Assembly: GCA_029204225.1 (NCBI GenBank)
Contig: CM055094.1
Coordinates: 62,508,442-62,572,441 of the forward strand
Length of the DNA stretch: 64,000 nt
DNA from: Diphasiastrum complanatum
Lineage: Eukaryota; Streptophyta; Lycopodiopsida; Lycopodiales; Lycopodiaceae
Direction of reading: 5' to 3'
In this document: piece by piece, positions 21,236 through 32,212 of the stretch
Position numbering within the stretch: the stretch's first letter is position 1
Layout of the letters: each line of letters begins with the position of its first letter
The notes under the pieces: model-generated
Database searches by the model: none
Told to the model about the DNA's origin: nothing
The model's input: the letters and a program-made list of their open reading frames with translations, nothing else
Translations under genes and position numbers: made by a program

Positions 21236-22544
21236 TCAGATGATATAGGTTACCCCAATGCCGTTCACTTGATGTTTAGATCCATCACCAAGAACTATGA
21301 ATCTTGAAGGATCTGCACTTCTGAAATTAGACATTATCCGTCTTGATGTCATGAAGTGTGAGGTGGCTCCTGAATCTAGGATCACCTCATGTGTGTCAGA
21401 CGTTGATGCTGCACACACGTCTTCACAGATATAGGCGGTCGAACAAATTCTATTCGTTCTTTCTTCACCCATCTTCGAGCTCTCGGGATCCTCGACATAG
21501 GATGAACTATTGTTGTTCTCCTGTCTGTTCTGTGCTGATTTGTTCCTTGGGTTCTGGCGGTAATCCATGGCCGCGTGACCCTTCTTATGGCAATGGATAC
21601 ACTCAATCTTGGGATTGAACCAACAGGTATCTATTGTATGCCCGTCTCTTCTGCATTTCACACAAGTCTTCTTGTCTACATCTTGTCGTTTTGACCTCCC
21701 TTTGGTCTTCCAGTTGCCCTTGCTTGTTCCCTCTGCTTGCTGGTCATGATCCTGCCTTCGATTGGACTCCCTCCTAGACTTAAATTGCTTCTTTGATTTT
21801 TCTTTGTTGTCGTAGAGGGCCTAGTCAGAACCATCTTTGTGATCCAGATGTTTTTTGGCCTCGACTTCCTCTCGAATCGACAATTGCCTTTTCGAGATTC
21901 ATGGTGGGATCTTTTGCGAGCAAGGTTCGTGTCATTGGGAAATATCTGGGCAAGGCTCTCAATAGGTACGTGAGCTGCTTCTTAGCTGACACTGCATTCT
22001 CTGCTCCAGAGTTATGTAGTGATAGAAACAGATCTTTCATCTTTCTTACAAAAGAGGTGAGGTCTTTTCCATCCCACTACAAATTCGTCAACTGACCTTC
22101 CAACATCATGATCTAACTTTTTGATTTCATCTGAAATCTGGTGAGTAATGCATCCTACATCTCCTTAGCCTTGGAGAGTGTAGCCAGGTCAAGTGTGAGA
22201 CTATCTTCGATGGAATATGATAGCAAAGCTACTGCCTTGTCGTTTTTCTCCCTCCATTCGCATAGTTCCTTGTCTGTTGTTGTAGGCATTTCTTCTGTGC
22301 CATCCACCCAAGGGAAGAGTCCTTTACCCTTGAGTATCAAAGATGTCTTAACTTTCCAGACTAGAAAGTTAGATCTTGAAGAATCAAGTATCGTGCAGAT
22401 CTTGCTCTGCATGTTGCTGATTGAAGCCATTGCTTCTTGAAGTCTATTTCCTTGTTGATGGTTGATTGTCTGAATGCTTGGCCTCGTGGATCTGATAGCT
22501 TCTTTGGCTATGTCAGAATTTGACAGGGTGCACTCTGATACCAC
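21236..22544 (-). pseudogene. Copia-2 gag and protease
   Basis: The gag start region (22544-22155) has FLVWKVKTSLILKGKGLFPW and WREKNDKAVALLSYSIED, as in copia gag proteins. Frameshifts follow to about 21830. The nucleocapsid part has two knuckles, one like CRRDGHTIDTC and one CIHCHKKGHAAMDY, in which the last cysteine is now tyrosine. The protease motif EVILDSGATSHFMTS is at about 21330-21380. Multiple stops make it non-functional. Confidence 0.83.
22531..22543 (-). promoter_or_regulatory. Copia-2 primer-binding site (initiator tRNA-Met)
   Basis: Minus strand TGGTATCAGAGTG, complementary to the 3' end of plant initiator tRNA-Met except at the edge. It sits one base inside the LTR end (LTR begins TGTTGG at 22545 on the plus strand). 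It fixes the orientation and the 5' LTR boundary. Confidence 0.88.
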
Positions 22545-23147
22545 TGTTGGTTGTGATGACTGATGAATTCGTCGGATTCATGAAACTTTCGTGAAGATGA
22601 ATCAAGCACGACTCTCTTCGTCTTGGATGGAGTTCAGATGTGATCACTGGACACTGCGAGTTGAATCACTCCTACAGTCCTCCAGAGTGTAGTCAGTCAC
22701 TACTGATCTACGTTCATAAAATTAATACAACATTCAACATAGTTTCAACCAAAGTGTGTAATTTAAAATGAAGAAGAAGAAACTCAGACACGCGATTAAC
22801 AGCGAAAACATTTGCATTCGAGATCATACACAACACAAATTGATATGTGCGCGAAGGTTACAATAACATCTATTGATTTTCTTCTCTGATTCTTTGAGCA
22901 CTACGTGCATACCCACACAGTGCATTGGCGTAAGAGAAACGTGATTCTCTCACGAGTAATCGTCTCGCTTTACTAGCGAACAGTTGGATCTTCTGAACCT
23001 AGACAGAATTGTCTTCGCACGCAAGCGGACAAGTATTCTGTATTTTTCATCTTGATTGCTTACTAGCATCATACTATTACATTATTACACTGTGTGTATT
23101 ATATTGATCTAAATTAAGTATCATATTACTGAAATTTTGTACCAACT
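22545..23147 (-). repeat. Copia-2 5' LTR
   Basis: The inner end is fixed by the adjacent primer site. The outer end is estimated at accaac, about 23147. Length is about 600 bp. It matches the 64-bp remnant at 19765-19828. Confidence 0.7.
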
Positions 23148-23165
23148 ATATCCATCTGCTCCACT

Positions 23166-23585
23166 ATGTGGCATGAGGAGGAAGCCAAAGAGGTAACAAG
23201 TGAAAAACCTCAAGGGATGGGAAAGGTCCACAGGTTGACACTCTTCCAACGAGAAAAAAAATTTACATTCATGCTTTATAATTGTGGAGTTATGGATAAT
23301 TGGTTAGACCTATATGAAGAAGAGAAAAAAGAGAGGGCCTTGTTTAGAAAGCACCAACGATAGAATAGAGGTAGACACGTGGCCACAAGTTCACTTGATG
23401 TTAAGCCATTGCCCAAGCAATGCACTATAGAGTGGATGCATGTGCATGACACACTACAAAAAGCAACAAAAGAGAGACAAAAAATATCAAACACAGAATG
23501 GGACTTTGCAAGAGGATGCGAATGGAAGGTATTATTCTTGAGATACTTTATTATTAGAACATTCTTGTTTATATCTTGTAAGTGA
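23166..23585 (+). other. Short unrecognised ORFs
   Basis: Two consecutive plus-strand frames, 23166-23363 (65 codons) and 23379-23585 (68 codons), are lysine- and glutamate-rich and separated by a stop. They match nothing I know and may be chance or a relic. No start-context or domain evidence. Confidence 0.15.
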
Positions 23586-25005
23586 TTAAGTATAATTTTG
23601 GATTCCAGTTAATTATGATTGACGATCATATGAATCTAAATATTTATGGTTGACGGATCATAAATAGATACCTAATTATTGTCAGAGGATTATATGGAAT
23701 TGTGAAGATTCTTAAGTGTGATGATTAATTCTTAATCTATTAATTGAGTAAGAGTTCAAATCAGTGTTTTGAATATCTTTACTCTAGTATTTTAATTGAG
23801 AACCTATGGATCTCATAGACATTCTCACAAGATAAGAATTTTATTTGTGGAGAATTTAATTTATCTAGTGGATGCTATTTAGCTATAGTTTATGGTCTGC
23901 AGATGCTTGCTTTAGTACAATTCTTCATTTGATTGGATCTCCAGTTATCATAGGAGACAGACAAGTCTATTAAGATAAATGAATGTTATCTTCTTGCATT
24001 TGGTGCTAGAAATAGGAGCATTTAACTCAAAAGAGTATCTGGGATACTGAAAGTTGAATTTTAATCATTCTATATCTTAATGATTTTCCTAGAGATTCTA
24101 GTTGAATGAATTATCATATCTTAAAATTGGATTCTAAGGATAGTTGTACTTGGAAGCTTTTTATGAATTGTCTGTCAGAGTTTGTGGATAATTTTAGACT
24201 GTAATTATTATTATTCTTTCTTTAACTTTAATCTCCTAAGTTAGGAAATATTTCACTTGGTGGTTCATTTAAGTGTTTTATATGAAGGTGATAACGCAGT
24301 TGAGAAATTTATCGCTTAGTGTACTTTTCAAACTTGAGTTGTACTCCAGAACAGAGATTAATGATTGGAAATAGGTTTATCTCTGAGTATTTGTTTGATA
24401 TGAAAGTCAGACTAAGGATAATGATTTTCTCTTAATATTGAAATTTAAACGAATTGTTCTTGTAATTCTTTATTGTTTTGAGGAGCTTTTAAGTATAGAA
24501 GCAGTTTAAGGAGGAAAAGAATGCTATGGCCATATTTGGTTAAGGACCTGGAATATAGTCCTAATATGGTAGACCGGCCCTCCAGTGTTCAAGATTATTG
24601 GTCACGCCATGATTTAATTCCATGTCAAGGCCAGTTTGTGACTAATAACCTTGAGAGGACCAAAACACTCTAATTGAGACATATGGAGTATTGCATGTCT
24701 ATGTGACGGATAGAGGTAGGAGGACTGCATGAGGAGATGTGATCTATTTATAGTTGACCTGCATGAGAGTTGCATGGTTTCATGCACAGGACTCTACTCT
24801 CATATAATGAGGTAGGGATTCTCTCGTCGACATATTGGGTTTAGGTTACCAATTTCTCTCTTCTCCTCTTGCTTCACATGGCATGGCTTGGGGGCTAGAT
24901 CTAGGATTGGTTGGGCGGTTTGGCTCCATTGTCTCTCTTATTGTGTTCTCCTTTCCTTATCTTAGAGGTTATCCTTTAGGGTCATTATATCTAGCCTCCT
25001 CAATA
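23580..25005 (+). mobile_element. 3' end of a large non-coding LTR element (LARD-like), plus orientation
   Basis: 23580-24507 aligns with the reverse complement of about 33370-32213 (shared blocks such as ttatgattgacg, gacggatcataaat, gaggattatatgga and tttatcgcttagtgtactttt). A polypurine tract (aaggaggaaaagaa, 24508-24521) is followed by an LTR starting TGCTATGG at 24522. That LTR matches the reverse complement of 37385-37858 (ggcttgggggctagatc, ggattgg.tgggcggtttggctcca). No ORF of note. The LTR end is probably cut near 25005, where a LINE tail abuts. Confidence 0.75.
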
Positions 25006-26296
25006 AGAAAGAAAGAAACTTTATTAAAGTCTTTGATGCCAAAAATCATATAAGATTGAGTAGTATATCTCAATTGTGTAATATTACGGGAGCGTAATAA
25101 CTCCATAAAGCAAAATATATATAAGAAAAGTACTCTAAAATTAGACTAAAATGCATAATGCATAGTGTCGACTACAAAAAGTAGGATCTCCAATATATGA
25201 TATCAACTAAGACTACTGAAAGAAGTTTATGATACGAGTATGAGGATCCGAAGATGATAGTGGTAATGTGGTAGAGGAAGGACGCTAATGTCATCTATGT
25301 CATCTCTGCTAGAACTGACCCTGATAAATATGGGATTTCTGGGGAAGTACATGTCTGACACTCGACAAATACTGTCTCTGATCTTTGTGGACTAGGTCAC
25401 TATCAAAATCATCATCCAACTATGAATCTGTTGTGGGCGATGTCTGGTGAAAAGTTCGTAATCTGGTGCTATGTATCGCTAGGCTCTAAATCCTAGTATA
25501 GAACTCTCCGCAGCAAGGACATCTCATAAAGCATAAGGAAAACACATCTGGGATCAACATAAGTGATGAGAGAGCATAAAGTAGCTTCATCTCTAAAAAG
25601 ACAACGATAACGCCCACGAATCTCATAAAAAACAGGGCATCTGAAAAGAAAATGCTCCTTTGACTCAGTCTCACTCAAGGAACATATCTGACATAGTCTG
25701 TCCGCACGAGGAGTGCCCTGATAGTGCCCCGTCTCAATAGCAAACTGATGGGAGGAAACCTTGAATTGCCCAAGAGTAAACCGTAAGCAATGAGAAAGTC
25801 CATAATCAAGATATCGTGGTCATGTAGGAAAACCTGATGCATCTAACTCCATAAAATGTATCCGATTGCTTAACGCACAATTGACCTTGTCATGTATGCT
25901 GGATATAGGCCCGATAGATCGACTGTCTGATGTACTCATAGTTACCTACTGGGAGATCAGAAACTGGAATGCCAAATGTGCCCAAAAGTCGTGCAACCTG
26001 AGAGTACCCTGATAAACGAACATTGTGATCATATAATGACATCGATGAAGTGACTGCTCAGAAGGAGTATGTCAGTAGGGAGAGTCAGGATTCATTGGAT
26101 ATATATAATGAGCCTAAAGAGTGCATCAACCAGGATGGGAGGAATAACAAACTCCGTAGTAATGATTTGGTGTGGGAGTAAGGTCTTAGCCCTAATCATC
26201 CGAGATAACATAGTGATCTGAAACTGAGATATATGAGACCAATCCGACGAGGTAAGGCATGTACACCAATACTCTGCTGCATTGTTGTAAGAGTTT

Positions 26297-26299
<3 letters not shown>
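25006..26299 (-). mobile_element. LINE copy L1, 3' part of ORF2 and 3' UTR
   Basis: On the minus strand the ORF2 C-terminal region runs MIRAKTLLPHQIITTEF, then IPPILVDALFRLI, and SSHQFAIETGHYQGTPRADR with EHFLFRCPVFYEIRGRY. The last is the cysteine/histidine zinc-binding region (zf-RVT type) that follows LINE reverse transcriptase. Frames are broken. The 3' end reads ggcatcaaagactttaataaag followed by a TTTC-repeat tail (plus-strand 25006-25018). It is truncated at its 5' end near 26299. Confidence 0.75.

Positions 26300-26366
<67 letters not shown>
26300..26366. repeat. (GA)n microsatellite forming the 3' tail of LINE L2
   Basis: About 33 GA units (CT on the LINE strand) directly after AATAAAG, at the position held by the TTTC tail in L1. 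Confidence 0.95.
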
Positions 26367-26369
<3 letters not shown>

Positions 26370-27020
26370 TATTAATGTCTTTGGATGCCAAAAGGCATAT
26401 AAGACGAAATAGTACATCTCAAGTATGATAGTATATGTAGGAGCATAAGTATGTCTCAAAAATTAAACTCAAAGTAAACTGGACTAAATCAATCTAAGAA
26501 CTAGTCTCTAATCGTCTGAGTGAACTCTCTACATAAACTGAAAGTAGTACCACAACTAATACATTAATACAATGATACAATAAAATGAATTATAAAAGAA
26601 TTGTAAGAGAATCAAATATCGCATCCTAATGGAACTGGAGCTCTGCTAAAGTAAGAAAGGATAGATGGCCTCAAAACTGGAGATGGTACTAAAGAGAGCA
26701 TAATGTGACTAGGGAATCATGAAAAAGACAATGGTAATGCCTTCTAATCTCATGACACATGAATATCAAATGCTCCTTAGAATCCACCTTGCCTAATGTA
26801 CATAATTGGCAAATCTTGCTCTCACATGGCATGCTTTGAAAACATCATGTCTCCACATGTAACCGATGTGAGAAAACTCGGAGTTGTCCCAACGTAAACC
26901 GGAGGCAATGTGAAAGACCACTATCCAGGTACTGAGGTAATATGCGTGCACCAATAACATCCAACTCTAGGAAATGGGAATGATAGAAGTCTGACTTGAC
27001 CCCAAGAGGTCCCTGCCATG
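26367..27020 (-). pseudogene. LINE copy L2, 5'-truncated
   Basis: A second, shorter copy of the same LINE 3' end. It has the matching 3' motif ggcatccaaagacattaata and the degraded peptide blocks LSHCLRFTLGQLRVFSHRLH and VDSKEHLIF, homologous to L1 (LSHCLRFTLGQFKVSSHQF, ESKEHFLF). It ends abruptly at about 27020, just before the Copia-W LTR. Confidence 0.7.
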
Positions 27021-27027
27021 TCCTCTG

Positions 27028-28597
27028 TGTTGGATTATTCTCCTTCCTACTTATCGACTAATCAGTTTTTAATCTTCATCCAACTTTTATCCAGACCTAC
27101 AAATGTCTTCGTGTTTTTGCACAGTCTGTATAACTACTCGAAAACAACTCACAGTGTCGACATTTTCCCTCTCTTCGACTTTTTCGCAAAATGCCAAATG
27201 CCTTAAATATGTAGGAAATGACTTTAGCGAAGACTTTCGCATTATTCGCTTTTTGTCTGTCAGGAATTGCAAGTAAAATGCAGTGTCGCATATTTCACAT
27301 TTTTTGCTGTAACAGTTTGCATTCATTTCTGCAGAAGTCACAGTCTACGTTTAAATCTGCAGACAGACTATTTACGACCAAAAGCCACCGACTTGCATTA
27401 GCAAGTATTTTCTGAGAAATCTTAATTGGATTGTAGTGGGTTTCTTTCCTTGCCTATCCTCCACCCAAGATCTAATCAATCTAACATCAAGGAGATGAAG
27501 TTAGTTGTCACGCGTAGGTTCGTTCCCATGAGAGCGATAGTATAGTTCAGATTTCAACATGAATGGAGGATCTAACACTAACATCCATTAACAATAAGCA
27601 TTAACACTACATCCATTAACACTAAACATTAACACTACATCTATTAACCCTACTTCCATTAACCCTAAATCCACAACAATGATAGAAACTTATTCTTTCT
27701 GTCTCTCCCTTTCTCTCTCACAAAAGGCATAAAAAAATAGCAATCCCAATAATGATCAAATCAAACAATTAGCAAAATCCAAAGAAAGCATGAGAAATGG
27801 AGAAAAAGAGAGGAAGAGCAAGGACATTCATCAATCCATTTCTAAAGAGAACCAATCTGCTTTATTGAAATGAGAAAATGAACATGAGGAGCAACTCGAG
27901 TTAGTCCCTTTTTATAGTAGAGAGGAGGACCCTGGCCTCTGAATCCTATTGGTCCAGTCTTGCCTCTCTTTTTATTCAAATTAAAAAAAGTGTGGGAACC
28001 ATCAAAATTGGAGGGAAACCCAACTTTATTCACTAACTTGACATTTAGGCCCTGCGACATTAAAAGTCCCACAAAAAGGCCTAAAGTCCTTTTATTAACT
28101 TTTAACTAATCAATCAAATAACTATGTGATCATTGGGTTGGACTTACACACGCAGGGTGCCAAATCCCTCTCACTTATTAACTAGGGTTAGGGTTGCCTT
28201 GGGATCCGCAAACCCTCCAACATGGATTGATGCCAACAGACTCCAACCAACTGGCAGTCGCATTTGACGACCTAATTACTTAGTATAAATGAGCTGTTCA
28301 TACATCTCATTATAATGTTTGAATTGTGAAGGAGTTGAGTGTTATTACACGATGCTTCTGGCGCTCTTATTAAGCATATCGTTCATGGCCAGAAAGTATT
28401 GTAGTTAGCTCTCTATCAAGCTTTCAAGCTTGAATTCTCTTGAGCATTCTAGCTCAGTCTTTTAGAGATTTATTTTAGGGTTGTTATTGCGCTACTACTT
28501 ATCAGTAGAGTTGCTTATTTCGAACTTATTCTCAGTTACTCAGAGATAGCTTTAGAGTGTGCGGTTTCTATCTGCTATTGTTTTGCGCTCATTAGCA
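27028..28597 (+). repeat. Copia-W left (5') LTR, interrupted
   Basis: Aligns with 31465-32212. It is split at 27431/28228 by a Gypsy-Z-type solo LTR. Contains ctttttcgcaaaatgcc and gtgtcg motifs. Confidence 0.85.
27432..28222 (-). repeat. Solo LTR of the Gypsy-Z family, with target-site duplication TGGAT
   Basis: 791 bp from TGTAGTGGG (27432) to CTCCAACA (28222), the same sequence as both Gypsy-Z LTRs (46427-47169 and 55732-56479). It is flanked by TGGAT at 27427-27431 and 28223-28227. The uninterrupted site (aattggattgatg) is present in the other Copia-W LTR near 31850, so insertion followed by LTR-LTR recombination is clear. Confidence 0.95.
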
Positions 28598-28889
28598 TCT
28601 GATCTTTTTTTTCTAAATCAATACTATTTTCTTATTATTTTTCCAATTTGTGTCAAAATGCATGCATCTTTGTATTGCTTTTGTAACTGGTAGAAATTGT
28701 TTGAGAATTCAATACTTTATGTTTGGCTACGTAATCACTTAGTATCTAGTGAAAGTTAGTTGCTAAAGATTGGACGTGATTCCCATCACTATTGCTTTGT
28801 TCAATTTTTTATAGGCGTAGTCATGCATTGGAAGTAGGAAGTTTCCGCTATTCCATTACTCACCTATTTCCGACACTTTGTTAGTATGC

Positions 28890-29790
28890 TTGATAAATGA
28901 AACCTCAGATGTACTGTTAGATGTTGGTTCATTCAGATAATGTGGACCTATGCAAATTCCATCATTGCTAGATGCAAAGTATTTCATTACCTTTATTGAC
29001 GAATTCTCCAGAAGAACAGCTGTTTACTTCATTAAACAGAAATTAGAAGCTTTCATCAAGTTCAAACAATTCAAAGAGCATGCATAAAATCAAACTGGTA
29101 AACAAATCAAAGCACTGAGGTCAGATAACGGGGGAGAATATATTTCCACCAAATTCAAGGAGTACTACCTTAACAACGACATCGAGCAACAATTCTATTT
29201 CCTCCTATTCGCCTCAGTCAAATGCTCTAGTTGAGAGAAAAAACAGAACCTTAGTTGAATCGCCAAAGTGCATGTTATCATATGCGACACTTCCGAAGTC
29301 CTTCTGGGCTGAAGCTGTTTCAACATCAACCTATATTCAGAACATATGTCCTATTAAAGGTCTCTCAAACAAAACACCATTCGAAGTTTGGACAGGTACC
29401 AAACCTTCTTTATCAAACTTACGAGTTTTTTGATGTACTGCTTATGTGCAAATTCCTCATGATCTCAGGAAGAAGCTCGACTTCCAAAGTATCAAATGTA
29501 TTTTTATCAGCTACATTACTTCAGATCAAGCCTACAAGTTGTTCGATCCTATCGAGTTGAAGATATTCACTAGTCGGGATATCATCTTCATCGAAGATCA
29601 GTTTATCGACCTCAAAGGAAAAGGCAGTGTCCATGTAGCCGACCTATTAGATTCTCCTGACATATTGAACTTCTCAATTCTTCAGTCGACTATTCTCATT
29701 GAAGGTCAAAGCTCATCTACTTTTGACGAACAACATATTAATGACGAATCTAAAGATGATGATGTTGCAATTCAGCAACTATAGTATGAT
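28890..29790 (+). pseudogene. Copia-W integrase
   Basis: AKYFITFIDEFSRRTAVYF and LRSDNGGEYISTKFKEYY carry two catalytic aspartates. A frameshift near 29180 disrupts the block before ERKNRTLVES. The C-terminal part reads LPKSFWAEAVSTSTYIQN, SNKTPFEVWTGTKPS and IPHDLRKKLDFQSIKCIF. Stops are scattered (for example TAA near 29085). Confidence 0.85.
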
Positions 29791-29929
29791 GAAAATGATC
29801 AACTTCCTCTATTTTCCAGAAGATCATCAAGAACTAGCAGACCACCAATTAGGTATATCGACGAGTCTACAGTCTACCTCGTTCATGAGCCGATGACTGT
29901 CAAAGACACTCTATCAGCCAGATTTTGAT

Positions 29930-30655
29930 CTCTTGAAAGAAGCTATAGATAAAAAGTATTCATCTCTAATCAAGAACCAAACATGGATTATTGTCGAATT
30001 ACCTGCTAGCAGAAACGTAGTTGATTGCAAATGGATTTTCAAAGTCAAGTACAAAGCAGACTAAAGCATCGACAGAAGAAAATCTTAACTTGTTGCCAGA
30101 GGATTTTCTCAGGTATACAACGTCGATTACATTCAGACTTTCAGCCCAGTAGTCAAACATTCTTCTATCCGACTTTTATTATCGTTTGCTACTACAACGG
30201 ATTTGGAAATACATCAAATGGATGTACAGAAAGCATATCTCAATGGAGTTATCGAAGAAGACATTTACATGGTGCAACCCGAAGGTTATATTATCAAGGG
30301 TAAACACAATCATGTGTATAAACTCCATAAGACACTTTATGGCTTGAAGCAATCTGCTCGAGCATGGTTTCAAAGGATCAATACTTTTCTTATTGATCAC
30401 GGTTACACACCAAGCTCTTCAGATTTGAATGTTTACTTCAAGACAGTGCAGCAGTCTTTTATCATTATCACTCTATACGCGGATGACACATTGCTCTTCG
30501 GCAACAGTACCGATCTGATAAAAGAAGCTAAGACTATGCTATCTTCTGAATTTGATATGACCGATCTGGACGAAGCTCATTTCTGCCCACAGAGACAGAA
30601 ATCGAAAGTTGATCTACATTACTCAACAGAAGTACATCTACAATATATTAGTTAG
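29930..30655 (+). pseudogene. Copia-W reverse transcriptase
   Basis: After a broken N-terminal part (DCKWIFKVKYKAD near 30025), the frame 30203-30655 gives DLEIHQMDVQKAYLNGVIEE, LYGLKQSARAWFQRI and the catalytic box LYADDTLLFG. Most copia RTs have YVDD here. The frame ends at a stop, and RNase H continues in another frame. Confidence 0.87.
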
Positions 30656-31310
30656 ATATAATCTGATTAATTGCAAGTTGGCTCTCTCACCAATGGAACC
30701 AGGTCTCAAATTGTCGAAGGACCAATGTCTTCAAACAATTCAAGAGAAGGAGCAGATGCGTGAGTATCCCTATCATTCAATAATAGTATCTCTTATGTAC
30801 GCCATGATCTGTACCAAGCCAGACATAGCTTTTGCAGTCAGTTCTCTCAGTCAGTTTATGACTAACCCTAGTATGACACATTGGAAGGCTCTTATCAGAG
30901 TCATGAGATATCTTCGAGTTACTATGGACTTTTGCATTTGTTATGGAACAGTCGACAACTATAAACTCAATTTACTCAGTGGTTACACATATGCAAGTTG
31001 GGTAGGAGATGTAGACACTCGTAAATCCACTTCCGGATTTACATTCTTCCTCAACAATGGTCCTATTTCCTGGAACAGTCGCAAGCAATCTTCGATAGCT
31101 CTATCTTCTATAGAATCAAAGTATATTGCAGCCTCACAAGCTACAAAGGAAGCAGTTTGGTTGAGACACTTACTTTCAGATATCAGTCTGAATGAATATG
31201 CTCCAACATTATTACTTTGTCATAATCAAAATGCCATTGCCTTATTAGCCAGCCCTAGATTTTATTCTAGGAGTAAGCACATTGAACTGAAGTATCACTA
31301 TGTTAGATAG
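30609..31310 (+). pseudogene. Copia-W RNase H
   Basis: A 233-codon open frame with YHSIIVSLMYAMICTKPDIA, KALIRVMRYLR, GDVDTRKSTSGFTFFLNNGP and SSIESKYIAASQATKEAVWL. The usual first acidic pair (YSDADW) reads YTYASW and the CDN motif reads CHN, so two catalytic aspartates appear lost. A purine tract (agggagag, 31457-31464) and the right LTR follow. Confidence 0.85.
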
Positions 31311-31464
31311 AAGGAAAGTTCTCAACAAAGAGGTCAGATTGCAATACTGTCGAACGCAAGATATAACGACAGATATTAAGCATTAAGCTCGGATGCATAT
31401 ACGAAGTTCTATGCAAAACTAAGTTTAAAGGTCAAGGCATTTATGGATTCAGATTCAGGGAGAG

Positions 31465-32212
31465 TGTTGGATTATTCTCCTTTCTACTAATCGACTATTC
31501 GGTTTTTAATCTTCATGCAACTTTTATCCAGACCTACAGATTTCTTCGTGTTTTTACACAGTCTGCATAAGTACTCGAAAATGGCTCACAGTGTCGGCAT
31601 TTTCTCTCTCTTCAGCTTTTTCGCAAAATGTCAAATGCCTTAAATATGAAGGAAATGACTTTAGCGAAGACCTTCGCATTTTTTGCTTGTTGTCTGTCAA
31701 GAATTGCGAGTAAAATGTAGTGTCGTGTTTTTTGGATTAACAATTCACGTTCATTTCTGCAGAAGTCACAGTTTTACGACCAAAAGCCATTGACTGGCAT
31801 TAATCCATCAACAAGTATTTTCTGAAAAATCTTAATTGGATTGATGTCAGCGGACTCCAGCCAACTGGCAGTCGCATTTGACGACCTAATTACTTAGTAT
31901 AAATCAGTTGTTCATACATCTCATTATAATGTTTTGAATTGTGAAGGAGTTGAGTGTTATTACACAACGCTTCATGTGCTCTTATTAAGCAGATCGTTCA
32001 TGACCAGAAAGTAATGTAGTTAGCTCTCTATCAAGCTTTCAAGCTTGAACTCTCTTGAGCATTCTAGCTCAGTCTTTTAGAGATTTATTTTAGAGTTGTT
32101 ATCGCAATACTGCTTATCAGCAGAGTCGTTTATTTCGGACTTATTCTCAGTTACTCAAAGATAGCTTTAGAGTGCACGGTTTCTATCCGCTATTGTTTTG
32201 CGCTCATTAGCA
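31465..32212 (+). repeat. Copia-W right (3') LTR
   Basis: Matches the left LTR apart from substitutions and a roughly 24-bp deletion near 31770. It keeps the empty site of the solo-LTR insertion near 31850. Confidence 0.88.

Larger units (their letters stand above)
19765..23147 (-). mobile_element. Copia-2, internally deleted LTR retrotransposon
   Basis: In minus-strand order: 5' LTR (about 23147-22545), primer-binding site (22543-22531), gag, protease, integrase, the first part of reverse transcriptase, then directly the last 64 bp of the 3' LTR (19828-19765). The left remnant matches the start of the right LTR (tgttggttgtgatgactgat and on to tgaatcaagca). The far LTR boundary near 23147 is approximate. 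No target-site duplication could be confirmed. Confidence 0.85.
27028..32212 (+). mobile_element. Copia-W, LTR retrotransposon lacking gag-protease
   Basis: Left LTR 27028-28597 (about 774 bp once an inserted solo LTR and its duplicated 5 bp are removed) and right LTR 31465-32212 (748 bp). Both start TGTTGGATTATTCTCC and end near gctcattagca. The inside runs from integrase to RNase H only; nothing recognisable as gag or protease lies between the left LTR and integrase. No clear primer-binding site or target duplication was found. Confidence 0.85.

Noticed and set aside
23050-23105. CATTAT as a Copia-2 target-site duplication (19759-19764 versus about 23080)
   Set aside because: The right LTR boundary it would imply does not end in the expected CA, and short AT-rich matches are frequent here.
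26196-26459. Leucine/serine repeat protein across the GA tract
   Set aside because: Simple translation of a microsatellite in the LINE tail.
28175-28200. ctagggttagggttgcc as a telomere-type repeat (also near 47130 and 56440)
   Set aside because: Two units only, at the same place in each Gypsy-Z LTR; part of the LTR sequence.
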